Source: Porphyridium purpureum | Taxonomy: Eukaryota > Rhodophyta > Bangiophyceae > Porphyridiales > Porphyridiaceae | Direction: 5' to 3' | NCBI GenBank assembly: GCA_008690995.1 | Contig: VRMN01000019.1 | Coordinates: 173,987 to 237,986 of the forward strand | DNA: 64,000 bases | Part shown: in pieces, positions 1 to 9,657 of the stretch | Layout of the letters: every line of letters starts with the position of its first letter | Position numbering within the stretch: the stretch's first letter is position 1 | Made by a program: the position numbers and the translations under genes | The notes under the pieces: model-generated | The model's input: only the letters and a program-made list of their open reading frames with translations | Databases searched by the model: none | Told to the model about the DNA's origin: nothing

Positions 1-2
1 AT

Positions 3-3000
3 GAGCAAGGCAAGGGCGAGAGCAAGGGAGTCTCTTCAGAAGGTGAGCGCGAGCGCGTGCCATGCGTGCCAAACGTATTTCAAGAAGTGAGTCATATTTT
101 GCAGACCGAGTGCAATGCTCCGCGTTTCATGGCCAAGGCGGTATCGCGGCGCATGCCATTTGGTGACCACGACGCGCCAGCTGGCGAAGCAGAGTATTTA
201 AAAGTCAAGTACCCGTATGCGCATGCCTCGTTGCCAGTAACTAAGCAAGGCAAGACGTTTGCACGTGTGTTTGGCACACGCACCACGTCTTTGGAACGTT
301 TGCTGGTCAAGCGCGGATTGATGGGACCAGGCTGGATTCGAGTGGCTGACGCCGCGCTCACCACGCGTCTTGCAACCACGCGATTTGTGGTCGTAGCGCC
401 AGAACCCAAGTGCATCAACGAGGTGCGCGGGAATGATGCGGTCGACCCGCCGCCCGTCACGGTGCTTTCCATCGGTATGAAGACTGAACTGGGTCACACC
501 AAGGCCAGTGCCAACCAGCCCGAAATTGTGATGCTCAGCGGAATCATGATGCACAATGTGTCGATGCAGAATGCGATGAGCGTGTCTGCGGTTGACACCC
601 AGGCCGCGCAAAAGCCGGCTTTTGTGGCGCTTCGACAGCTTTCTAACACAATGCCGCTTCCCATGAGCATCAAGGAGCAGGCTCAAAGTGGCGCGTCAAA
701 CTTGCACGTGATGCCCAATGAGCAAGCGCTGCTCAACTTTTTCCTGGCATCCGTCATGCGGCTTGACCCGGACGTCATTGTCGGGCACGACATGCTCGGC
801 TCGACGCTCGAGACGCTGCTCGCTCGATTGGCGTGGCACAAGATTCGCGACTGGTCGCGGCTCGGTCGTCTGCGGCAGAAAAAGGATGTTGCGATGCTAG
901 CCAAGTCCAGGACGGGCTACCTTGCGTTTGCCGGTCGGCTGGTCGTGGACACGCTGGTCTGCAGCAAAGAACTGTGTCCGCGCGAAAAGGACTACATGCT
1001 GCCGTCGCTCGCCGACTCGATATTGAAGCGCAAGGTGCACCCCCGGACGGAGCCGTTGATGACAGCCGCCGCGTACGAGAATGAACGCACATTGAGCCTT
1101 CTGATCGCTGAATGTATACAGGACGCCGCACTCGCTATGTGTTTGGTCGCAGAGTTGTCTGTCATTCCGCTGACGCGTCAGCTTACGAACCTGTCTGGCA
1201 ACATTTGGTCTCGGACCATGCGCGCCGGTGCGCGCGCCGAGCGCATTGAATTTCTGCTTTGCCATGAATTCAACCGCTCGAGGCCCAAGCTCGTGCTGCC
1301 AGACAAGCTGTACAAGTCGGATAAGAAACTTTTCGAGGATACGGGCATCAATCAAAAGCCGAAGCGACTTAATACGACGGACGAGCTACCGGCCGAACTG
1401 GAGCAGCCGGCAGGGGTTGGCGTGGCCTTGTCGATGAGCAAGCGACGCAAGCCGCAATACTCTGGCGGTCTGGTGCTGGAGCCCAAGCGCGGGCTGTACG
1501 ATCGATACGTGCTGCAGCTCGATTTCAACTCCTTGTACCCTTCAATCATCCAGGAGTACAACATCTGCTTTACGACGCTCAATTTGCAGAGGATGTACGA
1601 GGCGGAGGGCGAGGGTGATTATGACACCATGATGCTGGAGCGCGGCGGAGTGACCAGCACGACCGAGTTGGGTATTCTTCCGCGCGTACTGACGCGCCTG
1701 GTTGAGCAGCGCCGACAGGTGAAAAAGGTGCTGAAAGAAGAGCGCGACCTGGTGCGCTACAAGCAGCTCGATATCAGGCAGCTCGCCATCAAACTCACGG
1801 CCAACTCGTTGTACGGGTGCCTTGGCTTCGAAGGTTCGCGCTTCTACGCCAGGCCCCTCGCCGAGCTGATCACGCTGCAAGGCCGCTCCACCCTGCAAAA
1901 GACTGTCGACCTTGCGCAGAATACGTTCAGTCTCGAGGTGATCTACGGCGACACTGACTCGCTGTTCATCTACACGGGACTGAATGATATAAAGCAAGTG
2001 CAGCGGCTCGGCATGGAGCTCAAAGTGGAGGTGAACAAGAAGTACCGCGCGCTAGAGATTGAGATTGACGCAGTGTACGCAAAGATGCTGCTGCTGCGCA
2101 AGAAAAAATATGCTGCGCTGAAAGTGCCCTCGCTTGCAGATCCGGGCACGACGGTGCGCGAGGTCAAGGGTCTCGATATGGTGCGCCACGACTGGAGCGG
2201 CATCTCGTTCGCAGTGTCTGATTTCACGCTTTCTCAACTGCTGTCCATGGAAGTCGGCACCGAGGAAGCCGTGAGCAACGTGCTCATCTTCCTCGAGCAG
2301 ACCGCCGAGAACTTGCGTGCAAACCGGGTACCGCTGCAGCAGTATGTCATCACCAAGTCGCTCACCAAGAACCCTGAGGAGTACCCGGATGGACTGAATC
2401 TGCCGCACGTGCAAGTCGCTCTGCGACGAAAGAAGAATGGGCTCAATGCGCGACCTGGCGACTTTATCCAGTACGTGATATGCCGGCCCATGGCAGCTGA
2501 GTTGGGTCCGAGCAACGCCTCGACCAGGAACGAGCAGCCTTTCAAAGATTCCATTGCTCTGCGAGCCTATCATCCTGATGAGGTGAACGCCGCGGGTGGC
2601 GCCCTCGAGATCGACACCGAATACTACGTTACGCATCAGATTCTGCCGCCCATTGGGCGCCTCTTTGAGCCGATCGAGGGCATTGACACAGCCCGCATTG
2701 CCTCTGCGCTGGGCCTTGACCCCATGCGGTATGCAGGCAAAGGCGGCAGCGGTGGGAGCGGAGCTGGTGGTGGCGACATGGACGATGCGCTTGATGTGGA
2801 TACGGCGGATGTGGACGCGACCACAAGGTTCCAGAACTGCGAGCCGATTTGTGTTCAGTGTGTTGCTTGCGCGCACGCCAATGAGCTCAACGCGGCCAGC
2901 GAGCTGCGCTGCAAGCAGTGCATGCGCGAGTTCCCCGAGGCATACTTGAAAAACGTGATCCATTTGCATGTGCGCAAATGGACCGCGGCGTACTATTGTG

Positions 3001-3407
3001 CGCCGAACGTAGTGGAGAGCGAGAGTGGCAACTCGCAGACTCGCTCGCACGACATTGAGCTCAAGACAGACGGCGAAAGCGCGGAGCGTGCGAACGGCCG
3101 CGGAGAGCGATGGCTGTACTCACAGCTGCGGTACGTATCCTCCATCATTGACTCGGCCATCAGGCAGCTTGAGCGCGACGCCGACAACGCCGCAGCCGCC
3201 GAGCAGAACGGCAGTGGCGAACGAGTCAGCCTCAGCGTCATGCAGAAACGCGCGGCGAGAACTCTCGCACTGCAGGGCGTCCGCGAAGCCGTGCAAAGGT
3301 ACCTGGCCATGAACGCGTACCACTTTCTCGACATTGGCGCCGTGTTCGACAGCATGGGCCTTGCGTCGATGCTCCGCATCCAGCCGCCCGCGCAACAAAC
3401 GCCGTGA
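3..3407 (+). CDS. POLA1: DNA polymerase alpha catalytic subunit (5' end outside the window)
   Basis: Catalytic subunit of the primase-polymerase complex that extends RNA primers at nuclear replication origins and on the lagging strand. The frame is open from the first bases, so the start codon and roughly 300-400 N-terminal residues lie upstream. Counting codons from base 57, family B polymerase motif A (DFNSLYPSII) is near residue 489, motif B (KLTANSLYG) near 579 and motif C (YGDTDS, with the catalytic aspartates) near 630; KKKYAAL follows. An exonuclease-like segment (DVIVGHDMLG) precedes them, as in the alpha family where proofreading is lost. The C-terminal zinc region starts near nt 2838 with CVQC, CVAC and CKQC, but the second zinc module expected after nt 2990 keeps only one cysteine. 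The motif-B form KLTANSLYGCLGF favours alpha over delta or epsilon. Confidence 0.96.
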   Translation, partial: EQGKGESKGVSSEGERERVPCVPNVFQEVSHILQTECNAPRFMAKAVSRRMPFGDHDAPAGEAEYLKVKYPYAHASLPVTKQGKTFARVFGTRTTSLERLLVKRGLMGPGWIRVADAALTTRLATTRFVVVAPEPKCINEVRGNDAVDPPPVTVLSIGMKTELGHTKASANQPEIVMLSGIMMHNVSMQNAMSVSAVDTQAAQKPAFVALRQLSNTMPLPMSIKEQAQSGASNLHVMPNEQALLNFFLASVMRLDPDVIVGHDMLGSTLETLLARLAWHKIRDWSRLGRLRQKKDVAMLAKSRTGYLAFAGRLVVDTLVCSKELCPREKDYMLPSLADSILKRKVHPRTEPLMTAAAYENERTLSLLIAECIQDAALAMCLVAELSVIPLTRQLTNLSGNIWSRTMRAGARAERIEFLLCHEFNRSRPKLVLPDKLYKSDKKLFEDTGINQKPKRLNTTDELPAELEQPAGVGVALSMSKRRKPQYSGGLVLEPKRGLYDRYVLQLDFNSLYPSIIQEYNICFTTLNLQRMYEAEGEGDYDTMMLERGGVTSTTELGILPRVLTRLVEQRRQVKKVLKEERDLVRYKQLDIRQLAIKLTANSLYGCLGFEGSRFYARPLAELITLQGRSTLQKTVDLAQNTFSLEVIYGDTDSLFIYTGLNDIKQVQRLGMELKVEVNKKYRALEIEIDAVYAKMLLLRKKKYAALKVPSLADPGTTVREVKGLDMVRHDWSGISFAVSDFTLSQLLSMEVGTEEAVSNVLIFLEQTAENLRANRVPLQQYVITKSLTKNPEEYPDGLNLPHVQVALRRKKNGLNARPGDFIQYVICRPMAAELGPSNASTRNEQPFKDSIALRAYHPDEVNAAGGALEIDTEYYVTHQILPPIGRLFEPIEGIDTARIASALGLDPMRYAGKGGSGGSGAGGGDMDDALDVDTADVDATTRFQNCEPICVQCVACAHANELNAASELRCKQCMREFPEAYLKNVIHLHVRKWTAAYYCAPNVVESESGNSQTRSHDIELKTDGESAERANGRGERWLYSQLRYVSSIIDSAIRQLERDADNAAAAEQNGSGERVSLSVMQKRAARTLALQGVREAVQRYLAMNAYHFLDIGAVFDSMGLASMLRIQPPAQQTP

Positions 3408-3459
3408 AACCATTAAACCGTTTTGATATTTCTCTATGAAATCTGCGTTTCCTGATAGT

Positions 3460-3466
3460 GTACAGT
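3460..3466 (+). promoter_or_regulatory. GTACAGT promoter motif upstream of the DUF1415 gene
   Basis: GTACAGT lies 149 bp upstream of the ATG at 3609, on the sense strand, in the 200-bp gap after POLA1. The same heptamer in the same orientation occurs upstream of five other genes here. The function is inferred from position and recurrence only. Confidence 0.45.
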
Positions 3467-3608
3467 GAAATTGGTGGATGAACCGAACTGGAGAAGTGGC
3501 GTGAACGCGCGCGCGGGGGCGTCGAGCAGCCGACGACGACGACAACAAAGTTTGGCGGCGGCGACGGCGACGGCGGCTGTGGTGGCGTGAGAGGGCTTGC
3601 GGCATGCG

Positions 3609-4715
3609 ATGTACGCTCGACATGCGCTGGCATCGCGGCATCAAGGACGCAGCGATGTGTTTGGGTTGCGCTGGTTTCGGCAGAAGCGCGCGGTGTTTCG
3701 TCAGATGTGCAGCGCTGAGGGTGGCGATGGAGACGCAGAGCCGGTAGAGGGTGAGATGGACGAGAGCGCGCTATTGATGCAGGACAGGCCGAGTAGATCG
3801 TCGCGGCATGTGGGGCAGAATGTGAGCGAGGGTGTGCTCACGGGTACGATGAAGTGGGTACGGGAATGGATTGTGGCGCGAAATGTGTGCCCGTTTGCCA
3901 AGGAGAGTGATTATCGCGTCATTGTGTCGGATCGCACGGATATGGGCACTCGCACTAAGATGGAGCTGATGAAGCTGGCAAGAGGCTTGATGGAGCCAAA
4001 CATGTCATCGCCGTCGCCCCACCCGCCGAACCTGCTCGTCGTGTATCCGTATGTGCCCATGTTCATCAACCAGTATCGGTTTTACGAATTTTACCTGCTT
4101 CAATCGGACATTTGCGCGGTGCACATAGAGACGTGGCCGTGGATGTATGATTCGGAGAGTCGCCGAAAGAAGCTGCAGATTTTCTGGTTCCACCCTGAAC
4201 CGTACTATTCCCCGGCGAAGCAAGGATATCAGGTCATGCACAGCATGGCGCCATTTCCGACACTGCATCTCATGCGGCGTGTTGATTTGGACCACGCGCG
4301 AGGCCTGGACGGTCTGACTGCGGAGGAAAAAGAAAAGGAAAAGAAGAACTCAATCAGCAGTAATATCATCGATCATAATCACTGGAAGATTGAGGACAGT
4401 GAGGAGAACCGCGACGCGTTTGTCAAGCTATTCAAGAAGTGCCAGCGGATGGGCGGCGGCTGGCCAGCACCTGGCATGCATTGGAGTGAGCCCAGACCCA
4501 ACGCAGGAGACAAGTTGGTGGAGCAGATGCTTGAGCGCATCATTCATGACCCGGATCCGGACACGGAAGACGAGGAGCGTCAGAAGGAGGAACAGCTCCT
4601 GCTGCTAAAGAACAAGAAGAAGAGAGGCATGAGGAACAAGCAAAAGTTGATGAAAAAGTCGTATCGTGATATCAGGAACCCGTGGCTTGATGAACATCCG
4701 TGGTTCACGGAATGA
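3609..4715 (+). CDS. DUF1415 domain protein, probably organelle-targeted
   Basis: Conserved protein of unknown biochemical role. The core starts around residue 80 with a W-x-x-E-W stretch followed by the family hallmark RNVCPFA. It continues through LLVVYPYVPMFINQYRFYEF and an aromatic IETWPWMYDSESRRKKLQIFW-like segment to FHPEP and PFPTLHLMRR, an order that fits DUF1415. About 75 residues before the core are rich in Arg, Ala, Ser and His with few acids at the very start, consistent with a transit peptide. The C-terminus adds a long highly charged Lys/Glu tail absent from typical bacterial members of about 190 residues. The frame is open 12 bp further to a TTG; the first ATG is preferred. Cyanobacterial or proteobacterial descent through an organelle is plausible but untested. 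Confidence 0.8.
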   Translation: MYARHALASRHQGRSDVFGLRWFRQKRAVFRQMCSAEGGDGDAEPVEGEMDESALLMQDRPSRSSRHVGQNVSEGVLTGTMKWVREWIVARNVCPFAKESDYRVIVSDRTDMGTRTKMELMKLARGLMEPNMSSPSPHPPNLLVVYPYVPMFINQYRFYEFYLLQSDICAVHIETWPWMYDSESRRKKLQIFWFHPEPYYSPAKQGYQVMHSMAPFPTLHLMRRVDLDHARGLDGLTAEEKEKEKKNSISSNIIDHNHWKIEDSEENRDAFVKLFKKCQRMGGGWPAPGMHWSEPRPNAGDKLVEQMLERIIHDPDPDTEDEERQKEEQLLLLKNKKKRGMRNKQKLMKKSYRDIRNPWLDEHPWFTE

Positions 4716-6270
4716 AATGGCATTAATGAGGCACGACAGGATATGCGTGCGTGTGCACTGAAACCGTGCAGGCAGAGAAGTATTGTGCGGGCATGATAAA
4801 CAGGCGCATGGCCGTCGCGCGACGACCACTGCATGCATGAGACGATATGGTGTGAAAAGAGGATCTTTGTGTCGCTGCACTTGTTGTGAATATCAAAACC
4901 TTTTGCGAGTGGACAGTATGTGAATCGATTCTGCGTATATTCCGTGGTCTCATGTCATCGATCTGCCAGCGCAGTGGCAAACGCCGGCATGAGACTGCTC
5001 ACTCTGGTGAGCTGAGCGCGGACGTGGACAGAGTGTGGCGGCGTTTCTGCATGAACCGACATTTCGTCTCTGTTGTCTTCTCACCCAGTACACTCGGCAC
5101 ACGTGCCAGCAAGCTGTTCCCTTCCACATGTACCATACCGTAGGCGAGAACATAGTTTTTATATATACATTTTGTACCATTCTATCTCCAGAGCCATGCT
5201 CCACCATACTCACACTCACTCGGCCAAGAGCGCACCCCGTGGCTCTCGTTCTGTCCACATTCGAACTTGCTTCCCGCCTTCCGAAGCACAGACCCACTCC
5301 ACAAACGCCCCTAATAGCGCGGTCCCAAACCTGCCGCCAACTTGAAACTCTCCAAAAAAACACTTTGGACCCACCGACTTTCAGCGCGCCAGATCTTCAC
5401 GCTTTCGGGCGTTCAGAGCGCCATCTTTTCCGAGCAGCTCGCATTCGCTGACTGGACCATGCGCGGCGCGCCCCCCACGCACGCGCGGCTGCATCGCCGC
5501 AGCGTTTGTGCAGCAGCCCTCTGCACGCCAGCTGCAGCCGAAAGCCGCCAGCCGCTCCCCCGCTGTACCGCACTGAACACTACTAAGTCCAGCTGTACAA
5601 TATTTGAAGGTACAGTCCGCTTCGTCACTTTTCGACCGATTCGATTCGACCGGATTCGGTGCGGGGCGCGCACGAGTGGCGCAAAGAGGCCAAAGCCGGC
5701 AGTGAGCACGGCGAATGATTCTGTTCGCCGAACCCAATCTAAACACATTCGCACATTCTGTCATCCTGTCTTTTGACCCTCTGTCATTGGTTGGCATGTG
5801 GACGAAAGACAAGTCGGCCTGCTCAACGCAATAGGCAAAGGCCACACTCAATAACTCTGGCACGCTACCGCACAACGAACTCTTCTTCGTACCAGCCCAG
5901 TTCCAGACCACACACCAGGTCACACTCTAGACCGCGACCCAGACCCGAAACAAACAAACACACACACACAAACAAGCACAAACCGGCACGCACACTCAAC
6001 ACATCTTTACCGCGCACCACACCCACACCGATTCTACATGCGCCACAGCCGAGCTGTGCCGCGCCATGCCGTGCCTCCAGCGCGCCACAGCAGTGCCGCA
6101 GCCATCAAACTCCCTGCCCGGCTTCAGCCAGCCGCTCCATTCACACCAACCCTCCCGTCCCGCTTCCACGCCACCTCGCGCGCCTCCACCCCCCAACGAC
6201 AAAACGGCTTTCATATGTAAAATGCACTGTTTTGTGATTTTCTGTCGCTTCGTGACGAATTGAAACGCGT
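4716..6270. other. Intergenic DNA, no gene recognised
   Basis: About 1.55 kb between the DUF1415 stop and the PPR promoter. Open frames occur on both strands (up to 180 codons on the minus strand at 5381-5923), but they have Ser/Thr/Arg/His-rich, low-information translations with no domain. A stray GTACAGT lies at 5610-5616. Around 5940-6000 the plus strand is A/C-rich with a short CA run. No tRNA or structured RNA was seen. Confidence 0.6.
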
Positions 6271-6274
6271 TGAG

Positions 6275-6291
6275 GTACAGTGGAGTACAGC
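6275..6291 (+). promoter_or_regulatory. GTACAGT motif pair upstream of the PPR gene
   Basis: GAGGTACAGT followed within 10 bp by a second half-match, GAGTACAGC. Both are on the sense strand, about 230 bp upstream of the ATG and about 45 bp before the GA tract. The extended form GAGGTACAGT recurs upstream of AFG2 and of the WD40 gene starting at 25963. Confidence 0.5.
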
Positions 6292-6325
6292 GGATTTATT
6301 GGGCAAAAGCGCGCGAGCGTGTGGC

Positions 6326-6370
6326 AGAGAGAGAGAGAGAGAGAGAGAGGAGGAGGAGAGAGGAGAGAGA
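6326..6370 (+). repeat. GA microsatellite in the PPR promoter or leader
   Basis: Twelve AG dinucleotides (6326-6349) followed by impure GGA and GAGA units, about 140-185 bp before the ATG at 6511. Purines are on the sense strand, as for the tracts before AFG2, MutS2 and MIC60. Confidence 0.85.
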
Positions 6371-6510
6371 CGGCGTTGTTGTGAGGACGTCGACGGCGCG
6401 CTGCGAGGTGCGCGCGTGGCTGGCCGTCGTGGTGAGTGGGTTACACGGGTTGCGGATTGGCAAGTGTGCGTGGAGGAGGAGGGCGGAGAACAGGGATGTG
6501 AGTGAGATAG

Positions 6511-9500
6511 ATGAGAATGGACGGCATGTTTGTGGGGAGTGGAGGAGCTGTAGGTGTGCGGGTGCGATGGAGGAAGGTGCTGGTGTGTGAGCTGCAGACG
6601 CAGCGTGCGTGCGGTGGTGAGGACGTCGCGGCAGTGGATTCCGCGTGTGGTAGCGAGGCGGCGCACAGGATGCGCGCGGGTCAGACGGTCAGGCGGTCGG
6701 CAGTGCCAGCGTCTGCCGCGCTGGAAGCGCTTCTGGCTGGCAGTGCGCAGATCGAGGAAAAAAGCAGACCCGACGCAATCCAGTGCACGCGCGTCGTCAT
6801 GCAGCGCGCACTCAGCGCGCGCCGTCCAGACGTCGCGCTCCGCGCGTTCCAGACGTTTGTGAAAGGCCACTTGCTCCGCAGCGACTCGGCCAGTGACCAG
6901 CACCTTGTGGCCCTCGCCATGGTCTCTGCGCTCCAGATCAAAAGCCCCAAACGAGCCATGATCATCTACCGCGCGGCGCGCGGCGCGGCGCTGGCAATGA
7001 AGCGACAGACGTTGGACCAGCTGGTGGCAGGGTTGGCCAGTAACCGGTGGGTGCAACAAGCCATGCAGGTTCACGAGGAAAACGGGCGCTTTCCTCTGTC
7101 GCACCACGCTGCCGCAGCGTGCATCGACGCGCTGGGCGCGCTGCCTTCACCGGACGGACTTGATCACGCGATTGCTGTATTCGACAGCTCGCAAGCGCTT
7201 TACAACGAGTCTGAGAGGCAGACAGTGGTCGCGGCGTTGATCCGCGCGTGCTTCGCGGCGGGACTTGATGTGGGCAGTGTGTCCAGCCTCTTGAAAGAGC
7301 GCGACTGTCAGTGGCACGAGCACGCGAGCACGGCGTTTGAAATGTTTCGGCAGACCGTGCAGCTTGCATGTGTGCGGCTCACCGCGTCGTCCACCAGCGA
7401 AGCCGCCGCGCTCCACCAGCCTGAATTCCTCTTTGCCGGCGCACGCAAGGTCCTCTTGAAGGCCCAGGAAGCCGCGGTAAGCAAGGCTACAGGAACGGAC
7501 TATTTAAATACGGCCATGCGCGTGTTTGTTGAGCTCGAGGATCCCGTGGGCGCAGCTCAATTTCTGCGCCAATGCGAAGCGTTCCGGGCATGGCCCGAGC
7601 TCGCCCGCGTGGTTGCGCTCATGGCAGAGGAACATTCGAGCCTCTCGGATGCCGAATCAGGCGACGAGTCGGAAGGGTTCAACGCTCAGCTCACGTCCAA
7701 CGTGCCTAGCGATCGGTCTGGTGACCAGTCCCTGCCGGACGAAGCGCTAGCACTGGAAGCTGACACAAAGACCGTCTCGTTGCTGACGGAAGCCGCGGTG
7801 CGCAGTGATTGCTTTGTGCTCGAAATGGCGTCGATTGTGCACGGCGTGGAGGAGATGCTAGGCAACGAGCGTGACGCCGAGTTGCTGTTGGCCCAGTCGC
7901 TGCTGTCGTTTCGAATCGCCGATCCTCGCCACCCACCGCTCATGTGGATTCGCAAGCTGAACGCGGCGCTTGTGCGTCATCACGCCGCTTGCACAGCGTC
8001 CACGGACAGCCACGATATGTTTGTGGTGCGCATCCTTGACACGCTTGCCCACTGCACGTTCTCGGGTAGCTTTTCGGACGACTCGGAGATGCACGCAGAG
8101 CGGCGGAGGTTTCGATCGCGCGTGGTGCAGATGGCGCAGCAGTGCTTTGACGAGATGTGCGGCAATAATGGCGACAACAACAACGGCGTCCACGGGGGAA
8201 GTGGCGTGGCGCTTAAGCCGACGCGCGCGGCATACCATGCCCTCTTTCGGGTTTTCGAGAGCGGCACAGCGGCGCACCCCAAGGCCGCATCGGCGTTGCT
8301 GGATAATATGCATCTGGACGCAGTCCACCGGCCCGAAGTGGCTCCGTGCGCAGAAACGTACGCGATGGTGGTTCGCGCGTGCACTGCCGTGGACTTGGAT
8401 ATGCGTCGCGCCATGTTCTTTTTCGACGACCTCGTAAGTCGCGGGATATCGCCCAATGCTGGCGTGTATGCCGCGCTTATCCGCGGCTTTGGGCAGAAGC
8501 TCCAATTGGAGGAAGCCCTCCAAGTATGGCGAATGGCGCGCAGCTCGGTTTCGTCGAGCGCGTCTGTCTCACATCATCAGCAACAGCAGTCTTCGTTGCT
8601 GCCTGCTCCCGTCGTGTGCGAGGCAATGGTCGAATGCTGCATGCAGCATCCCCGCGGGATTCCGCACGCGATTGCCCTGCTCGAAGAAATGCATTCGGCC
8701 GGCATGAAGTCGTCCCTGCCCGTGTTTGCGTGCTACGACGAGATGATCAGCAGCTGTCGCTCGGCGCAGGATATGCGCGAACTGTTGTCGGGGTTTTCGG
8801 AGCATTTCGGCAACGCAGCCGCGCTCGCTTCAGGAGACCACGGCGACAGTGAAGCAACTGATGAGGAAGACATTGTGCTCGAGGACAGTCCCGAGTGGAT
8901 GGCCCACGAGAGTCCAACCAGCCGCGACACAATTTCAGACCTGACGCTAGGCGCGATTCTGGCGTCCATGTCGTCATCCTCTGACTCGGACACCAAGCGC
9001 GCGCAAAAGTGGGCGCTCCAGCGCGTGCTCAACGCCATGAAGGTGTCCGGTAAGAAGCCGAACCAGCTTGTGATGGATTACTTTGCCCTGGACGGCCGCG
9101 CGCCGCTTCCGAAAATGTCGAAGAAAAAAATGCGCTTTCTGCGCGACGTGCGTAGCCAAGGTCGCGGAAAGGACAGTTTGAGCGAGGCAAGTTTGACGCA
9201 AGCCAATAACGCCAGTTCAACACGGAAACAAGTGCTTGTCAAACTAAGGCAGGCAGCGCTTCGCGAGTTTTCACTGCTGAATGAGTGGCGCACTGGCAAA
9301 CAGCCCAACACGTCCACACAAGAACAGTCCGAGAGCGGCGCCAGACAACAAACCAAGACCATCTCGAGCTACGCTGTGTCACGGAGCGGAGCGAGTGGTG
9401 CTAAGCACCAGCGTAAGGGCAAAGTAGCGTTACGAAATCGACGCGGTTCACGCTTACTGGGCTCGGGCGTCTCTGTCAGCAAGGCCCAAAATCGGGCGCG

Positions 9501-9633
9501 CACGCCTGCCAACGCTGCAAATAGTAGCGTGAGCGCAGCAGCGATGCAGCGAACCAAGCGCCGTGCTAACAAAAAGGCGCTTTCACGTGTGCTTGACCGG
9601 CTCGACTGCTCGCGCGAAGTCCATTCGGAATGA
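6511..9633 (+). CDS. Pentatricopeptide-repeat-like organelle RNA-binding protein
   Basis: A 1040-residue alpha-solenoid protein. The clearest PPR unit is around residues 615-680, where AETYAMVVRACTAVDL, AMFFFDDLVSRGISPN and VYAALIRGFG match the helix A/helix B pattern. Weaker repeats occur earlier (residues 100-260) and around 700-740. PPR proteins bind organellar transcripts and act in their stability, processing or translation. The C-terminal 200 residues are basic (many KKK and RR runs), compatible with RNA or ribosome contact. The N-terminus is Arg/Ala/Val-rich without early acids, compatible with an organelle presequence. The start ATG directly follows an in-frame TAG, so it is the longest possible form. 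It converges on AFG2, with 24 bp between the two stop codons. Which organelle and RNA target cannot be told. Confidence 0.75.
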   Translation: MRMDGMFVGSGGAVGVRVRWRKVLVCELQTQRACGGEDVAAVDSACGSEAAHRMRAGQTVRRSAVPASAALEALLAGSAQIEEKSRPDAIQCTRVVMQRALSARRPDVALRAFQTFVKGHLLRSDSASDQHLVALAMVSALQIKSPKRAMIIYRAARGAALAMKRQTLDQLVAGLASNRWVQQAMQVHEENGRFPLSHHAAAACIDALGALPSPDGLDHAIAVFDSSQALYNESERQTVVAALIRACFAAGLDVGSVSSLLKERDCQWHEHASTAFEMFRQTVQLACVRLTASSTSEAAALHQPEFLFAGARKVLLKAQEAAVSKATGTDYLNTAMRVFVELEDPVGAAQFLRQCEAFRAWPELARVVALMAEEHSSLSDAESGDESEGFNAQLTSNVPSDRSGDQSLPDEALALEADTKTVSLLTEAAVRSDCFVLEMASIVHGVEEMLGNERDAELLLAQSLLSFRIADPRHPPLMWIRKLNAALVRHHAACTASTDSHDMFVVRILDTLAHCTFSGSFSDDSEMHAERRRFRSRVVQMAQQCFDEMCGNNGDNNNGVHGGSGVALKPTRAAYHALFRVFESGTAAHPKAASALLDNMHLDAVHRPEVAPCAETYAMVVRACTAVDLDMRRAMFFFDDLVSRGISPNAGVYAALIRGFGQKLQLEEALQVWRMARSSVSSSASVSHHQQQQSSLLPAPVVCEAMVECCMQHPRGIPHAIALLEEMHSAGMKSSLPVFACYDEMISSCRSAQDMRELLSGFSEHFGNAAALASGDHGDSEATDEEDIVLEDSPEWMAHESPTSRDTISDLTLGAILASMSSSSDSDTKRAQKWALQRVLNAMKVSGKKPNQLVMDYFALDGRAPLPKMSKKKMRFLRDVRSQGRGKDSLSEASLTQANNASSTRKQVLVKLRQAALREFSLLNEWRTGKQPNTSTQEQSESGARQQTKTISSYAVSRSGASGAKHQRKGKVALRNRRGSRLLGSGVSVSKAQNRARTPANAANSSVSAAAMQRTKRRANKKALSRVLDRLDCSREVHSE

Positions 9634-9657
9634 TTTTGCATGATCCAAGCGAACGCC

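Noticed and set aside
2052-3050. 332-codon minus-strand frame opposite POLA1
   Set aside because: Shadow of a strongly conserved gene with biased third positions; no domain.
5381-5923. 180-codon minus-strand frame between DUF1415 and PPR
   Set aside because: No domain; overlaps a comparable plus-strand frame; composition like the surrounding non-coding DNA.
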